The notes under the pieces: generated by a model
Database searches by the model: none
The model's input: the letters and a program-made list of their open reading frames with translations, nothing else
Told to the model about the DNA's origin: nothing
Program-made: the position numbers and the translations under genes
Assembly: GCA_030272585.1 (NCBI GenBank)
Contig: BSYQ01000004.1
Coordinates: 1,178,001-1,242,000 of the forward strand
Reading direction: 5' to 3'
From: Bryopsis sp. KO-2023
Taxonomy: Eukaryota; Chlorophyta; Ulvophyceae; Bryopsidales; Bryopsidaceae
DNA length: 64,000 nucleotides
Shown here: in pieces, positions 45,788 through 57,598 of the stretch
How the letters are laid out: each line of letters starts with the position of its first letter
Position numbering within the stretch: position 1 is the first letter of the stretch

Positions 45788-48700
45788 TATTAGGATCCTT
45801 GTTTTTGATGTGGTGCCATGATACAGCTCTGTTTTGATCCATATTTTGGAGAGGGGGGGGATCCAGTGCCAACATCTGGTCAGCTACATTTGGTTCTATT
45901 TTGCCGTTTTGCTGCAGAACTTGCAATGCTTTCTTGCTTTTGCAGTATTACAAAGCAAGATCTTCCTGAAAATGGGGTATTGATCCACATCTGTCAGGAT
46001 TGGCAGAAAAAGGAAAAAAAAGGGTCGCTCCATTTGATTGTTTCGATGATGGCTTGTCAGGCACACAACATAACGATTTACTCAGTCATCTAATCCACTT
46101 TTATAAATTCATTTTCACAAGTGGTGGAAATTATTCCATTCAATGACTCGGAGCACCTTATCTATCATAAAGGCAACGGGGATTCGAACCCCACAATCCA
46201 AACTACATTTGCCTTTGTTCTTTTTAGAGAAGAAAAGCCGAAGCAAAAGAAACTCACACCCCTTACTCCCTTTTGAATCAAACTGAAACAACCCCCCCCC
46301 CCCTTAATTTTCCTATCCGACACAACTAATGAAAACAATATTCACTCCTGAACAAAAAATCTCAAACTATAAACCCCATCCCAGTTTTTTTTTTTCGTGT
46401 TTTTTTCTTTGGTTTAAATGTTTCCCTCTGATTTTTTCTTTTGTACATTTTCTTTCAAGTTTTTCAACATCCAAATTTATGCCTGCCGAAGCGACCGCAG
46501 GTACGACCCCATCGGGCCCTTTGATCTGTGTGATACTTTCAGGGTAAATGAGTTGTTGCTGGCAGACGAGAAGGGGGCTTTGGGTGGCTTTGGTCCTTTG
46601 AGACGCTTCCTGTGAGGTTCTAATGACGTTTTTTGCCTGCTTTGTAACTTTTTTGGTCGGTTGTCCAAGGTTTTCATCTTACCATTGTTGGTTCCAACCT
46701 GAGATCGCGAGCCTCGGATGGATTCCCCCGCAACAGCTTCAACCTGTCGAGGAGCATTCGAACAAGATTGGGTTTCTTGATTTTCCCACCGATGCTTTTT
46801 CCCCAAAACGCTATTGTTTTTCTTCAAAGAAACGGTTTTGGGCAAGAACGAGCGTCGATAAGAGTTCAGGTCGCTGAATTTATTTTGCTTCTTTGCTTAG
46901 TTTTTTTCCCTTGGAGAGGAGTTCACGCCGTGTTGGGTGAGAGGAGAAACGTTAACGTTGCAGCGGTGCCGATCGTCTGGGCGATTGTTCACATGACGTT
47001 AAGGCCAGAGTTTGATCCCACAAGCTTAAACCCACCCCAAGTTTCGAGAAACAGGGGTCTGCATCATCCTCTTAAATCACTGCTTGAATATAGATTTATA
47101 TTGATATATTTATTTCAATTTAAATTGAAGGGGAAACTTCCAGAATCCATGGATTCTGACTGGCCAGTCAGAGGCCACTGGATACATTGTAAATTTACAG
47201 AGATTTATAAATCTCTATATCAGACATGCAATCATGCCTTTTCTTTTGGTTGGTATTTTGGTGTTGCATACCTTGACTGGATGAACACTTTGTTGCTTTT
47301 TCAATGGAAAGTTCTGGGTACAGTTAAATATCACAAACCTTGGGGTCACTTTGTACTGCCGTTCGCACCCTCGCTTCAACCTCTTCAGAGCCATTTCAGT
47401 GTGGCAACTGAATATTTCCTCATGGAAGGCATGATCCTCATGGCTAGCATAGATGGGAATTCTTCGTTCCTTTTTTGTGCAACACCTGAAAGACAAGAAA
47501 CGAGCCCAACTTTTCCTTTGAATATCAACTGCAGTCAGGAATATTAGAAGAAATTCAGGCAGAATATGGTTTCGTTAGCTATTGCGACTGCCATTGTCGG
47601 GGCTGAAAATGAGACACAATTCTTTTCCGAGGCAGCTAAGGAATTGTTTGTTTACGGGGGAAGGGGAGGGGAGATTTCTTTTTGCCCCCCTCAAGAAAAA
47701 GGGGAAATGAATCGGTCTTTTACTGGAGTGCAAAGAGTTTCGATGTTTTTCTTGGGAAAATGGTTTCAAGAACTAGAACTTTGGGTTGGTTTTCCTAGCA
47801 GATAGACGCTGGAGAAAAGGAAAAAGCAGTTGGAAGACAAGGTTGATATATGTGTTACGTACTTGAACTCAAACCAAATTCGAACTGGCATTTCCCTTGC
47901 AAAAGATCTTTCGTTTCTGGAAACATCGTACTCCCTTCTGTGGATACCTGGATTTTAGTGCATCGAGCTGAGGATTGAGAGCTGCATTGGCAACCGTGAT
48001 CCTCTGGATTAATGAACCGTTCACTCAATCAGTCAGTCCGGTTTTTTTTCTTCAAAATGCAAAGCCAGCATCCAATGAACGCGACTTCTGGGTTCAGAAA
48101 GAAAAGAACAAACACGAGTTTTAACAAAAAAAAAAATTTCTCACCTCAGCAAGAGCGACTTTCGTTCTACTGTGGGCTCGAAGCGAGCAGAGGCAAATAC
48201 AGACGGAGGTGCAGCAAGATTCCTGACAAAGAATGTGTGAGAACAGTCACCGTTTTGCTAACTTGCCTTTCTTTTTCCAAAAGCCAGCCACCACCTAGAA
48301 TACCAAAACAACTTGTGCGTTTTAATCATCCCATTCTTTTCATAACGATTCGACAGTTTTGGCCTCAAACCCAAAACGCCACCGTGAGGTTTATGTTATA
48401 ACCCCCACCCACCCACATTCTGAATCCTGGCGATATGATTCTAAGTTGATTGTTGCGTTCTCAAGTTTGCTCCGGCACATGAAACTCGGTCAACAACTCA
48501 GGCCGTTACTTTTGCAGGAGAGCACACCAAGGTCAACTGCGGTTATGAATCTTGCACAATGCACGGCTCACACTGCACTGTCCAAACGTATCCACTTAAA
48601 GAGTCTTCCGCGTCTTCGAACTTCAACAAACGATATTCAGTCAAAAGTTACCTGTTGTGTAACATGGGTGCCGTTCCAGTTTTCCAACCCTTTTGTTGTT

Positions 48701-49180
48701 GTGGAATATCGAGCAACTAATTATCTATCGCAATTATGTTCATTGTGAGGAATTCAAGCTGTGAAAGGAAGGGTTCAATGATAACTTGCGTTGTGTCGAG
48801 ATGCCACCCCCTAGGCTTGTGTTGTGTCAGCATTTGCTTGCAAATTTGCAGTCACTGACAACTACGCTGGATGAAAACAGAAAGTGATGTAATTTGATGT
48901 TTGTTTGGAAACAAAACTCTTGATTTGAAATTTTACATCAAGAATCATAATGCAAACTATAAAATTGTTAAAAGAAAAAAAGCTCAAAATGATGGTTCTT
49001 GATCATTGCTAGCCTGCCAAAATTCAGAATAAAAATAAAATCACTATCCAAAATCATATAAAAATCATCAAAAGCTCCCCAGTGTTGCACCAGGGACAAT
49101 CATAACCTACAACTCTGCTTCATAATCAAATATTCTCTGTTCTAGCAGTTTCCTGACTGTTGGAATCAATTGTCTTCTCT
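45788..49180. other. Long intergenic region, no supported gene
   Basis: About 3.4 kb of AT-rich DNA. The longest plus frame (46,768-47,547) has no domain and unusual composition. A short exon-like stretch at 46,480-46,540 (reading RSDRRYDPIGPFDLCDTF) has a possible donor but no partner. One tRNA-like hairpin is listed separately. Confidence 0.5.
46172..46213 (-). other. Minihelix-like tRNA fragment
   Basis: On the minus strand GGCAA (from 46,213) pairs with TTGCC ending at 46,172, enclosing a perfect T-arm GGGGTTCGAATCCCC with exact B box. As in the 24.6-kb example, D and anticodon arms are missing; the gap is 16 bases. Confidence 0.45.
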
Positions 49181-51844
49181 CTATTCGAGACAGAAACAGA
49201 TGTTCCCGTTCTTGTCTTCGAACGACCTCTTCTCGTTGGTCTGATCATTGAAATCTGACTTTCTGATCCAAGGGCTGCCCTCGCACCCATTCTTTTCACA
49301 CATGCAGATGCCCCTGTTGAAACCACGATCGCAGCACTCGGAACCCTTGGCAGAGCAAGCCTGCACTTGAGCCACTCCTCCACAAGCATTTCCATGCAGA
49401 TCAGCGCCGCCCTCCGTCTCAGAGGTCGCATCTCCGGTGCACTTGCTCGCTGCAGCCACGGTGCCGCCTGTGTTGCAAGCGGAAGCAGTAGCCGACGCGA
49501 AGGCAGAGGCAATTCCAGTCTGGATGGTTTCAGCAAAGCTCTTCTGGAAGCTCTCCTGAGTTCCGCCGTCCGTGCAGGCGTCCGCCTGTGCTTCTGCCGC
49601 GGCGTCCGCGATAACTGTGCTCACCGCCCGCACATCCGAGAAGCAGAAGGAGTTGGCTTGTCCATGTGGATCGGAAGCTTCCGCTGCAGCTTGTGCGAGC
49701 GCCTCAGCGAATGCGATGGCCCAGGTGTTTCCTCCAGACGCAGACCAGCCACATGCAAAGCCTCTGCCTTCACAGGTCACTTTGACAGCGGCCTCAGCCC
49801 AGACTTTGGCGATTGCGGTGGCCACAGCAGTGGCTGCTGCCTCCGCCTTTCCCTTGTCGCAGCTGGACCCCTCCCCAGACCACCAGTCCTCGTAGGCTTG
49901 CACGAACTGATTCTTCGACTCGTTCACAGCCTCGCAGCTCGCCGACGCCTCTCCTAAGCAGCTCCCAGCAGTAACAAGAATCTCCAAGGTGGCAAATGCA
50001 TTGCAACTGGTGTCGGCTGCTCCCGGACAGCGGGTGCTTGCAGGGGCTGGCGCGGTGTCACCTGAATCCTCTGTGAAAAGGACACATCCCCTTTAGGAGC
50101 TGAGAACAAACAGCAACAATCGACAAAATTAAACTTGCTTTTTTGGCCCTACCTGCTCCCGTGGCAGTTCCGCCTTCCGTGGTAGTTCCCTCGAGGACAA
50201 CATCATCTTTGGCGGAATCATCCCCAGAACCTTCACCAGCTTTGCCCGAATCATCCCCAGATTCTTCACCAGCTTTGTCGGAATCGTCTTTGCCCGAATC
50301 GTCGCCAGACCCTTCACCAGCGTTTCCAGAATCGTCTTCGCCAGAGTCATCCCCAGAGTCACCACCAGACCCTTCACCAACCTTGGTTGAATCATCCCCA
50401 GATCCTTCACCAGCTTCGCTGGAATCATCTTTGCCCGAATCGTCGCCAGATCCTTCACCAGCTTTGTCGGAATCGTCTTTGCCAGAGTCATCTCCAGAGC
50501 CCTCCTGGGTGCCCCCAGTGCTTTGACCAGCGACTTCCTCCGTGTCTTTTCCATCGTCATCCTTTCCATCGTCAGAACCTCCCTCGTCTGCAAGCATTCA
50601 AATCGATAGTCACACCCATGCAACCACGTTGAGCAAGCAGGGTTGTAAGTTTGGTTGATAGGCCCGTACGTACCCTTGGCGTCGAGACAGAAACACTTCT
50701 CCTTCTTCTTATTCTCGTAAACCTTTTTCAGGTCGTTGGGCTTGCTCTTTTTGATCCAAGGACCGTTGCAGTTTTCGCAGCGGCAAAGAGACCTCTTGAA
50801 ACCTTGAGCGCAGCACATGTCCGCCCCAGGACCTGAGCAGGCAATCAGCTGGCTGGCACCTCCGCAAGCGTCTCCAGCTTTAATGATACCCTCTTCTGTG
50901 GTGGCGGTTGCGTCGCCTTTGCACTCACTCTTGGCGATCACTTCGTTCCCCTCTGCACCGACAGGCGTTGAAAAACTTCAAAAATCATATCTTTGAGCAA
51001 AGCATTCAGCATTTTTTGCAAAGTATGTCAGAACTCACTGTTGCATGCCCTGGCCGTTGCGGATGCAAACGCGTTGGCGATGGCGGTCTTGACAGCCTGG
51101 ACGTACGAGCTCTGGAAGTCCTCTTTCTTGCCGGTGTCGGTCACGCAAGCGTCGGATTGAGCTGTGGCGGCCGCCTCGGCGAGTACGGTCGAGACGGCTC
51201 GGACGTCGGCATAACAAAACGCTGTGGCCAGATCGCCGTCCGCCGCTTCGGCCGCGGCTTGAGCAAGGGCTTCAGCGAATCCCAATGCAAAGGTGTTACC
51301 GCCGGAAATCGACCAGCCGCAGGCGAAACCTCTTCCGTCACACTCGACCTTGGACGCAGCGTTAGCCCAGACTTCGGCGATCGCGGTTGCAACAGCGGTG
51401 GCGGCGGCCTCGGCCTTTCCTCCGTCGCAAGCATCGCCACCCTCGCCCCACCATTCGTCATACGCCTCCTTGAACTTGCTTTGAGAAGTGCTCACCGCCT
51501 TCATTAAACAATCAAAACAATTCAAATCTTTCGGCCCAACCCGAATTCAAAACGTTACGATTCCGTCGCGTTTCGAAACGCCCAGATCACCTCGCAATCC
51601 GCGCCGGCTTCACCCTTGCAGTTCCCAGCCGTCACTAAGATCTCAAGCGTCGCGAAAGCTTCGCAGCTGGGGTCCGCAGCGCCGGGACAGTCCACAGCAA
51701 AAGCGCTACCTAAGAAAGTTGTGGAACGCCATGTCATCCCACGGCCAATCACTTAAACCAACCCTCCAAATTTCATGACCCCCCAGGCAGCTAAACCTCA
51801 CCAAGAAGCAGCGCCGCCAAGGCGATACAGAGTGTTGCTCTCAT
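49181..51844 (-). CDS. Secreted two-domain Ala/Cys-rich protein with acidic SGDD linker
   Basis: Six exons on the minus strand: 51844-51802, 51709-51591, 51498-51039, 50952-50674, 50587-50153, 50070-49181; all phases agree; 741 residues. A signal peptide (MRATLCIALAALLLGSAFA) leads to domain copy 1 (about 230 residues): CPGAADPSCEAFATLEILV, then an Ala-rich helical stretch (AEAAATAVATAIAEVWANAA), RGFACGWSISGGNTFA, AEALAQAAAEAA, and a Cys-rich end with the MCCAQGFKRSLCRCENC pattern. Exon 5 encodes an acidic linker of repeats such as GSGDDSGKDDSDKAGE. Exon 6 encodes domain copy 2, same order, ending CFCLE-stop. At least 20 cysteines suggest extracellular disulfides. I know no named family; a cell-wall, scale or matrix protein is a guess. 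Confidence 0.85.
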
Positions 51845-52205
51845 TGCGAAAGATACCCGCGCTTGTTGATTTCCACAAAAGAAAATAGAGAGAAGAAAAC
51901 TGTTCCGGTTCGAATTTCCCCTTGCCTGCTGTCGTTTTGTAGTCAAAAAGAACGTTGGACAGCACTGAAGTCAAAATGTTGAGGCCTCCTCTCACTCTTT
52001 TCATCCCACACTCACAAAGGACATCATGAGTGACGTGTACTCCATCCCACCCCCCACCATCCCTGAACTTTTTTTTCTCTCTTCAAAGTCTTTGTGCCTT
52101 TGTGCGTCGGGTGGAGGTAGCTCCTCTCTCAGCCCGCGAAATCGGGGGTGACACCTCGGACGCGAAACGACCGCGAAACCCGCGAAACCGGCAGGAGATC
52201 GGGCG
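51845..52205. other. Upstream region of the secreted-protein gene
   Basis: About 360 bases between that gene's start and the GyB LTR. No further gene. The last five bases, GGGCG (52,201-52,205), would be the left target duplication of GyB. Confidence 0.5.
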
Positions 52206-53595
52206 TGTGACGCTCCGAAAACGCATTCGGCACAACTACTAATTCTTCATTCGCGCCGCGACTGAAGATAGAGTCGTACTGAACTACCGCAGAGTCTGTC
52301 TACGGCAACGGAGTCGGACTACGCCGACATTGAGTGTCTTATCCAAAAACTTGGTATTTAAACTGCGACGCACTGAAACTATCGTCACCAAAGAAGTCGG
52401 CTAAGACCAGTCGCGCTAACAATCATCACCATCCGAGAGTCACAGTCTCGATTCCTCATAACAACGAAAAGCCTAAGGCCAGGCATCTGAACGCAACACG
52501 AGTCAAAGTCGACGGAGACACCCGCTAAGAGGGCCTTGCTCCCGAGAGTGTGACAGAAAGTGGAGTCCCCTGGAGGATGGTCGCTAAGAGACCATGGCCT
52601 AAGGGGACTCTGGAAACTGAGCTGGAGAAGAGAGAAACACAAAACGCAAACACCAAAAACGAAAGGAGACACTCAGAGGAGAGGTCAGCTCCTCTGAGTG
52701 GGAAAAACCTCCTAAGAGAAGGGCAGCACCTTCTCTTACTATTCTGACTCCACTCCTATTTTTCCTCTAGAATTAAAGTTTGATCAGAAACAGTCTTATT
52801 TTGAATAAGGACACTCAGAGACACAAGAATAATAGCAAGAGAATATTTTTACAGAAAGAGAAGGGATGGTGTATCCCATTTCAAAAAGTGTACTTCAGAA
52901 AACCTTGGATAATGCTATCTTTAGCCAGAAGTACCTCGTCCGGTCGGGATTCCCGTTTAAGGTAAGTCGCGAAGCTTTCCTTAAGTCCGTCACGATAAGA
53001 GAGTCCTCCTATAGATAGATGTCCGAAGTAAGAAGTAAACGAGGTATTCACCGAGTTCTGTCTGTTCTTAATCAGAATTCTGTGGGATATTTATACTCGC
53101 GGCCGGTTCTAGCGCTAGCGCATGTGTGCTGGCCGCGAGTTCGGCGTCACGACAGGGGTCGACTAGCGACCCGACTGCCAGTCGTGCGTATCGCCTAAGA
53201 GATCGTTTTTCGTAGTGAGTTGTATCCGTTTCGCTGGAATCCATAGTGTTTTCGCTGGCTCCTTGTGTTCCCAGCCGCACGTTTCGTAGAAGTCATACCT
53301 CGGATGTCATAAAATGACAGTGCCGGCAGTAAGACTCCTAGTACTCTGCGCTAGCCATGGGTTGGCGTGCCAGCTATTCGATATCTTCCAGCGTATCAAT
53401 ATACAACTTTTCCTACGTCATCGACCTCGTCAGGAATTGAACCCGACGTACGAACCACCAGGTCTCACATAGAGCAGCGTAAAATACGACTGTTTATCAG
53501 TGTGAGTTGGCAATTCCATTCTTCCGAGTTATCATCGGAATAATCATTACATCTGGTGGCAGTACATCTGCCATGTTCTTTCTAGCTCCGTCACA
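52206..53595 (-). repeat. GyB 3' LTR
   Basis: 1,390 bases with TGTGACG...CGTCACA ends, roughly 85-90 percent similar by eye to the GyA LTRs, with several small indels. Includes the tRNA-like stretch near 53,410-53,470. Confidence 0.88.
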
Positions 53596-54074
53596 GCTGT
53601 GACGCTCCCCCTTACACCCGCATAGAAATCACTCTATGCGTACCCAAAACCTAATCAAAAACCCACTGCATCCCATGCAGTTTTTCTTCCTTTCATCCAT
53701 ACTGTTTATTTCACCTCTTGCACCCACATCAAAACCCCATTAAGTGTATTCAACACCCACATCAAACCCCCTATTAGGTGTATTCAACACTTCTAAGTCC
53801 TCCCTTATTGTCTACCAGAAAATCCACAGGATTTGTCTCTCCCTTATTTTTTTTTTTTTAGAATCCCCCTCTTATTTTCTCAATTCGAGAAAATGATATG
53901 AAAAAGAAAGCCTTATAAAATTTTGGCAAAAATCCACACCTCTTTGATAGCCCAGTAATAACACCCTTTCATAAAGGGAATCCTCCTCTTCACTGTTATC
54001 TAATTTTTTTTTTTTTAATTATTATTTTTTATTTATTTATTTAATTTCTACTCTCCCAGAAATTTACCCTCTCT
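53596..54074. other. GyB 3' internal region, non-coding
   Basis: Begins with the purine tract complement and contains two near-copies of CACCCACATCAAA.CCC.ATTA.GTGTATTCAACAC at 53,720-53,790 and T/A-rich runs. No gene. Confidence 0.6.
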
Positions 54075-54280
54075 CTAGCTGCCACTGGGTCCCCTTTGTC
54101 GTTTGCTGGATGCTGCAGCTGCTGATGTTGCTCCTTTTCGAGCGGTCCTCTTTCGGGAGAGTGGAGGAGTGGTAGCCCCATGGATTTCGATCAAACTCTC
54201 ATCCAGTAGGGTCTCCACTGGATGGCTCCGCTGCTCATTGTCGACCCACGCTCCTGGGAGCTGATCCGCTCGCACATGAC

Positions 54281-55193
54281 CAGACCTGGGCGCCGACCCG
54301 TTGGACCGGACCGGACCGGACCGGCAACCACTTTCTGGACCGGATTTGACCTTTCTTAGACAGGTCAAATCCGGTCTGGAAAGGTCAAATCCGGTCTAGT
54401 AAAGGCTACCTTTTCTAGACCGGATTTGACCTTTCTAGACCGGATTTGACCTTTCCAGACAGGTTGTCGCCTGTCTAGTACGGTCATACTCGTGTGACCT
54501 GTTTTAGACCGGTGTGACCCTGTTTTAGACCGGTGTGACGCCCAATGTGACCTGTTTTAGACCGACTCCAAGTCGGTCTGGACAGGTGGGCCGCCTGTCC
54601 AGACCGACCTGGAGCCGGTCTAGAACAGGTCGCACAATTAAGCACTTTTAACGTGTTAATCGACTGAGAACTGATTCAATTAATTAAAGAACGAAGTATT
54701 ATTTATTATTTGCATTTTTAATGCATGAATGATGTGAGCCAAGCCCACCAGCCACCGACTAGAGGGAGTCGGTCGACTCAAGGAGGATTCGAACCCGGGT
54801 TGGCTAAGCCCGAGTCAAAGACACTATCACTAGTGGACCCCACCACAGGGACGCTCAAAAGGGGGCCGTTACTATTAAGTACCCGTTTAATTTTGGAAAA
54901 TTAAACGTTCCGGTTTTAGACAGGTCACATCGCCGGTCTAATAAAGGCGAAATGTGGGTGTGACCTGTCTAAAAACGGAAAATCTGTCAGAAAACCGGTC
55001 CAGATTTCTGCAGATTTCCGAGGTTGACTGGACCGGAGTGGACAGGACCGGACAGGTCACAACCTGTCCGGTCTTGCAAGGACCGGCGTTTTTTCGCTGG
55101 ACCGGACAGGACCGGACAGGTCAGCCGGTCCATGGACAGGTTGGACCGGACCGGACCGGTTTTTCGCTGCCGGTCCGGTCGGGCCCAGGTCTG
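54281..55193. mobile_element. hAT-like MITE with GACCGG arrays and a tRNA-like module
   Basis: 913 bases; terminal inverted repeat CAGACCTGGGC at both ends and a perfect 8-bp target duplication CACATGAC at 54,273-54,280 and 55,194-55,201. CA-ending termini and 8-bp duplications are hAT hallmarks. The outer parts are GACCGG/CCGGTC arrays and longer repeats such as GGATTTGACCTTTC and GACCTGTTTTAGACCGG; the middle is AT-rich and holds the tRNA-like module. No protein frame. Confidence 0.9.
54787..54862 (-). other. tRNA-like module in GACCGG MITE
   Basis: Minus strand: A-box-like GGTCCACTAGTGATAGTG, an anticodon-loop-like CTTTGACTC and the exact B box GGTTCGAATCC. Resembles Asp/Glu/Gln-type tRNAs, but the acceptor stem does not close cleanly. 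Confidence 0.45.
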
Positions 55194-55518
55194 CACATGA
55201 CTCCGAGCTCGATGCGTGGCGCGGTTGATTTCCAGACGGGGTCGAGAGGTCGCCGGGTAGATGGAGCGGAAATGATTTGCTCCTCCGATCAATCGACATA
55301 GAGAACATGTCTGATCGGAGAAGTTTGCCGGCGGTGCGATCGATGCTTCGGGAGCGTATATCCTGCGAAAGGTCCCCATGCCCCTTTCATCCATGTCCAG
55401 CTCCAAGCTCCCCGCCAACCAAGCACGGTCTCGACAACCAATCCGGTGACAGGCTTGGTGCCGAGGACATGCCCCGCCGATGGGTTTCACTGCATTTCGC
55501 GATCTGCAGAAAAAGCAG

Positions 55519-55806
55519 CAAAGTGAAAAATTGGCCTCGTCCTAGTGGGGTGGATGACTTAAGGTCGTTCCTCGGACTCGCCAATTACTTTCGCAAGTTC
55601 GTACAGGGGTATTCAGCCTTGGCTTCTCCAATGACTGATCTTCTCAAAAAGAAGAAGACATGGGAATGGACTCACGAGTGTGAGACAGCTTTTGAAGGGG
55701 TGAAAACGGCACTCACGGAAGCACCGTGTTTGGTTTTGCCGGACTTCTCTAAACCTTTCGAAGTAATCACTGATGCTTCTACAAAGGCAATTGGAGCAAT
55801 CCGTTG
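55519..55806 (+). pseudogene. Inverted chromovirus RT fragment
   Basis: Reads NWPRPSGVDDLRSFLGLANY through ASTKAIGA on the plus strand, the same segment that opens the pol frame at 60,190-59,900 (-). It ends abruptly at 55,806, where gag-PR begins on the other strand. Confidence 0.85.
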
Positions 55807-57045
55807 ATTTGCGGAATTCGTCACGGCACACTTCTTCTCAAAGAAGTCCAAGACTGCCTTGCGATTTCGCAACCACGTATCACCCAAAATGATATCAAAT
55901 TTCTCCATCAAATCAATCACCAAACAATTCAACTTCTCGCGGAAGCCTTGAATTTTCAGAGAGATCTTTGTTTCACCTAAGATATCAATATAACTCCCAT
56001 TGGCCAATTCGGCTTGCGAACTTGTGGTTACCTTGAAGGAAATCCCATTTTGTTCACAAAATCTCTTGGAAAGGAATGCTAATCCCTTAGCTCCTGAGTC
56101 CAAAAGACAATGGGCAGGAATGCCACTAAGAGTTCCCTCAAAGTGCATTGACATCCTGTCTTGGGTAAGTAAATCTTGAGTATCCTTTGGTACCAAGGGG
56201 ACAGGTGGGTCATAGTATACATTCACTGGCCAAGGAAGACCTGGAAGTCTTTTCCGGCGCTTTCCTTTCATAGCGGTGAACAAAACCATGCCCTTCTTGT
56301 ATTGTGCAATTAGTCTCATAGAGGCCAAGGCCGGATGCGGCTCTTTATTCCACTGTGGAACCAGAATGCAACAAGAAGTATTGTGTGGAGACTTATTCTT
56401 TTCTCTCACATAGTGATCAATGTATTTGTGAAGCTCCTTGAATGGAGGATTCAGCCATACATGCTCACCCGAAAGAGTAGTCTCAAAAAACCCCTCACCA
56501 ATACAAAACTTTGCACACAAGGCATTGGTTTGGTCTGAGTTAGCACACCCGTCCAAGCTAAACGCTTGTCCCGTGAGTGACTCGAGACGCTGAAACTCTG
56601 CCTTGAGTATTGTTTTGTCTGATTGGATATTAGATCTTTCATTCACATCCTCTGGAGGGACAGAAGTTTGTGCTTCTTCCTGTTTCTCCTTTCTCTTTTG
56701 ACCACGAGTCACGATAGGCGCTAAATGTGCACTATCCACTTCCATTGGGTCACAATTAGGATGAGAATTCAAATCTTGCCTCAGAAATTTCCAGTCATGG
56801 GGCTTGGACCTCTGAGAAACATGTGTAACAACCTCTTTGGGTTTTCCACATTTATGTCCTCGTGTCCAAGTCTCTCCACAAAACCAGCACAATCCCAACT
56901 GTTTGCGAGCTTTCAACTCTGCTTTGGTCAGTTGGCTGACTGATTTTCTCTTGGAAACTTGAGGTTTAGAGGAATGCTCAGTAGCATTTTTCCTCTCATC
57001 AAAAGAATCACTTTGCCCCGTGTTCTTTTGGGTGGATTTCTGCAT
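55807..57045 (-). CDS. Chromovirus Gag-protease remnant with Dam-methylase-like domain
   Basis: About 413 residues from the ATG at 57,045 before the junction at 55,807; the stop (55,672) lies in foreign sequence. Order: Lys/Ser-rich start; zinc knuckle C53, C56, H64, C66 (CWFCGETWTRGHKC); a linker; residues about 161-280 resembling phage-type DNA N6-adenine methyltransferases (AFSLDGCANSDQTNALCAKF, then VWLNPPF at 196-202, CCILVPQWNK, and an MVLFTAMKGKRR end); aspartic protease with DSGA at 316-319 and an ILGDTWL flap region. The capsid domain is missing. NPPF corresponds to the catalytic (D/N)PP(Y/F) motif. Whether the domain is active is unknown. Confidence 0.75.
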
Positions 57046-57598
57046 TTTCTTGCAGTATCCCTCTACTTCAAGCCCGCGGCGAAGAAGTGAGTATGAGAGT
57101 TATTTTCAGACCAACACCTGTGTTGGGGGAAACCTCTGTGGATATTCCCTTTGTCCTTTAGACAAATCTGTAACCACCTCTTTGTGTGGATAACTCTTCT
57201 TTTCGTGGTGTTTTCTTGTAAACTGCTTTAATTTAATTTTTCCTTGGACACAACAAGCACCTCTAGGGTCTGCTTGAAAAATCTCCAAAAATCTCAAAAT
57301 ATCGTCCAATTCTGACGAAAAATATTAAGGACCTCTTGGGTCTCCTCAAAATAGACGAAGGACCTCTTGGGTCTCCTTCGCAACTCGAAAAACCACTCTG
57401 CAGAAAGTCTGAAGCAATACCCTAACTTTGACAGAGCATAACTTTCCGCACACAGCTCGGAATAAACCCCAACTGGACTCAAACGAAGCGGATTGTTCTT
57501 AGCTTACTTTTAGACACCTTATTTGTCCAATTCGGACCTTAGACGCTGAAGTTATCGTCGTTTCCGTGACGGACTCTTAACCTGCTCCGAAACCAAAC
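57046..57598 (-). other. Chromovirus leader and primer binding site
   Basis: Untranslated leader between LTR and gag frame. Primer site TGGTTTCGGAGCAGG at 57,595-57,581 (-), three bases from the LTR end. No intact capsid frame was seen here; three short near-repeats of AGACCCAAGAGGTCCTT occur at 57,325-57,385. Confidence 0.65.

Larger units (their letters stand above)
54075..55517 (-). pseudogene. GyB accessory frame, C-terminal part, split by a MITE
   Basis: A minus frame from about 55,490 to 55,194 (ending INRATHRARSHV) continues, after removal of the MITE and one copy of its target duplication, at 54,280 (RADQLPGAWVDNEQ) and runs to a stop at 54,075 with a basic tail (SRKRTARKGATSAAAASSKR). 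The upstream end is cut by the chromovirus at about 55,518. Not recognised; probably the C-terminal half of the protein that starts at 61,179. Confidence 0.6.

Noticed and set aside
46768-47547. Plus-strand open frame of 259 codons
   Set aside because: No domain, no signal of codon bias, poly-T-derived Phe/Leu runs and no splice partners; probably chance.
52206-53595. Solo LTR
   Set aside because: The sequence to its right continues as the purine-tract and internal region of the same family, so it is the end of a longer interrupted element.
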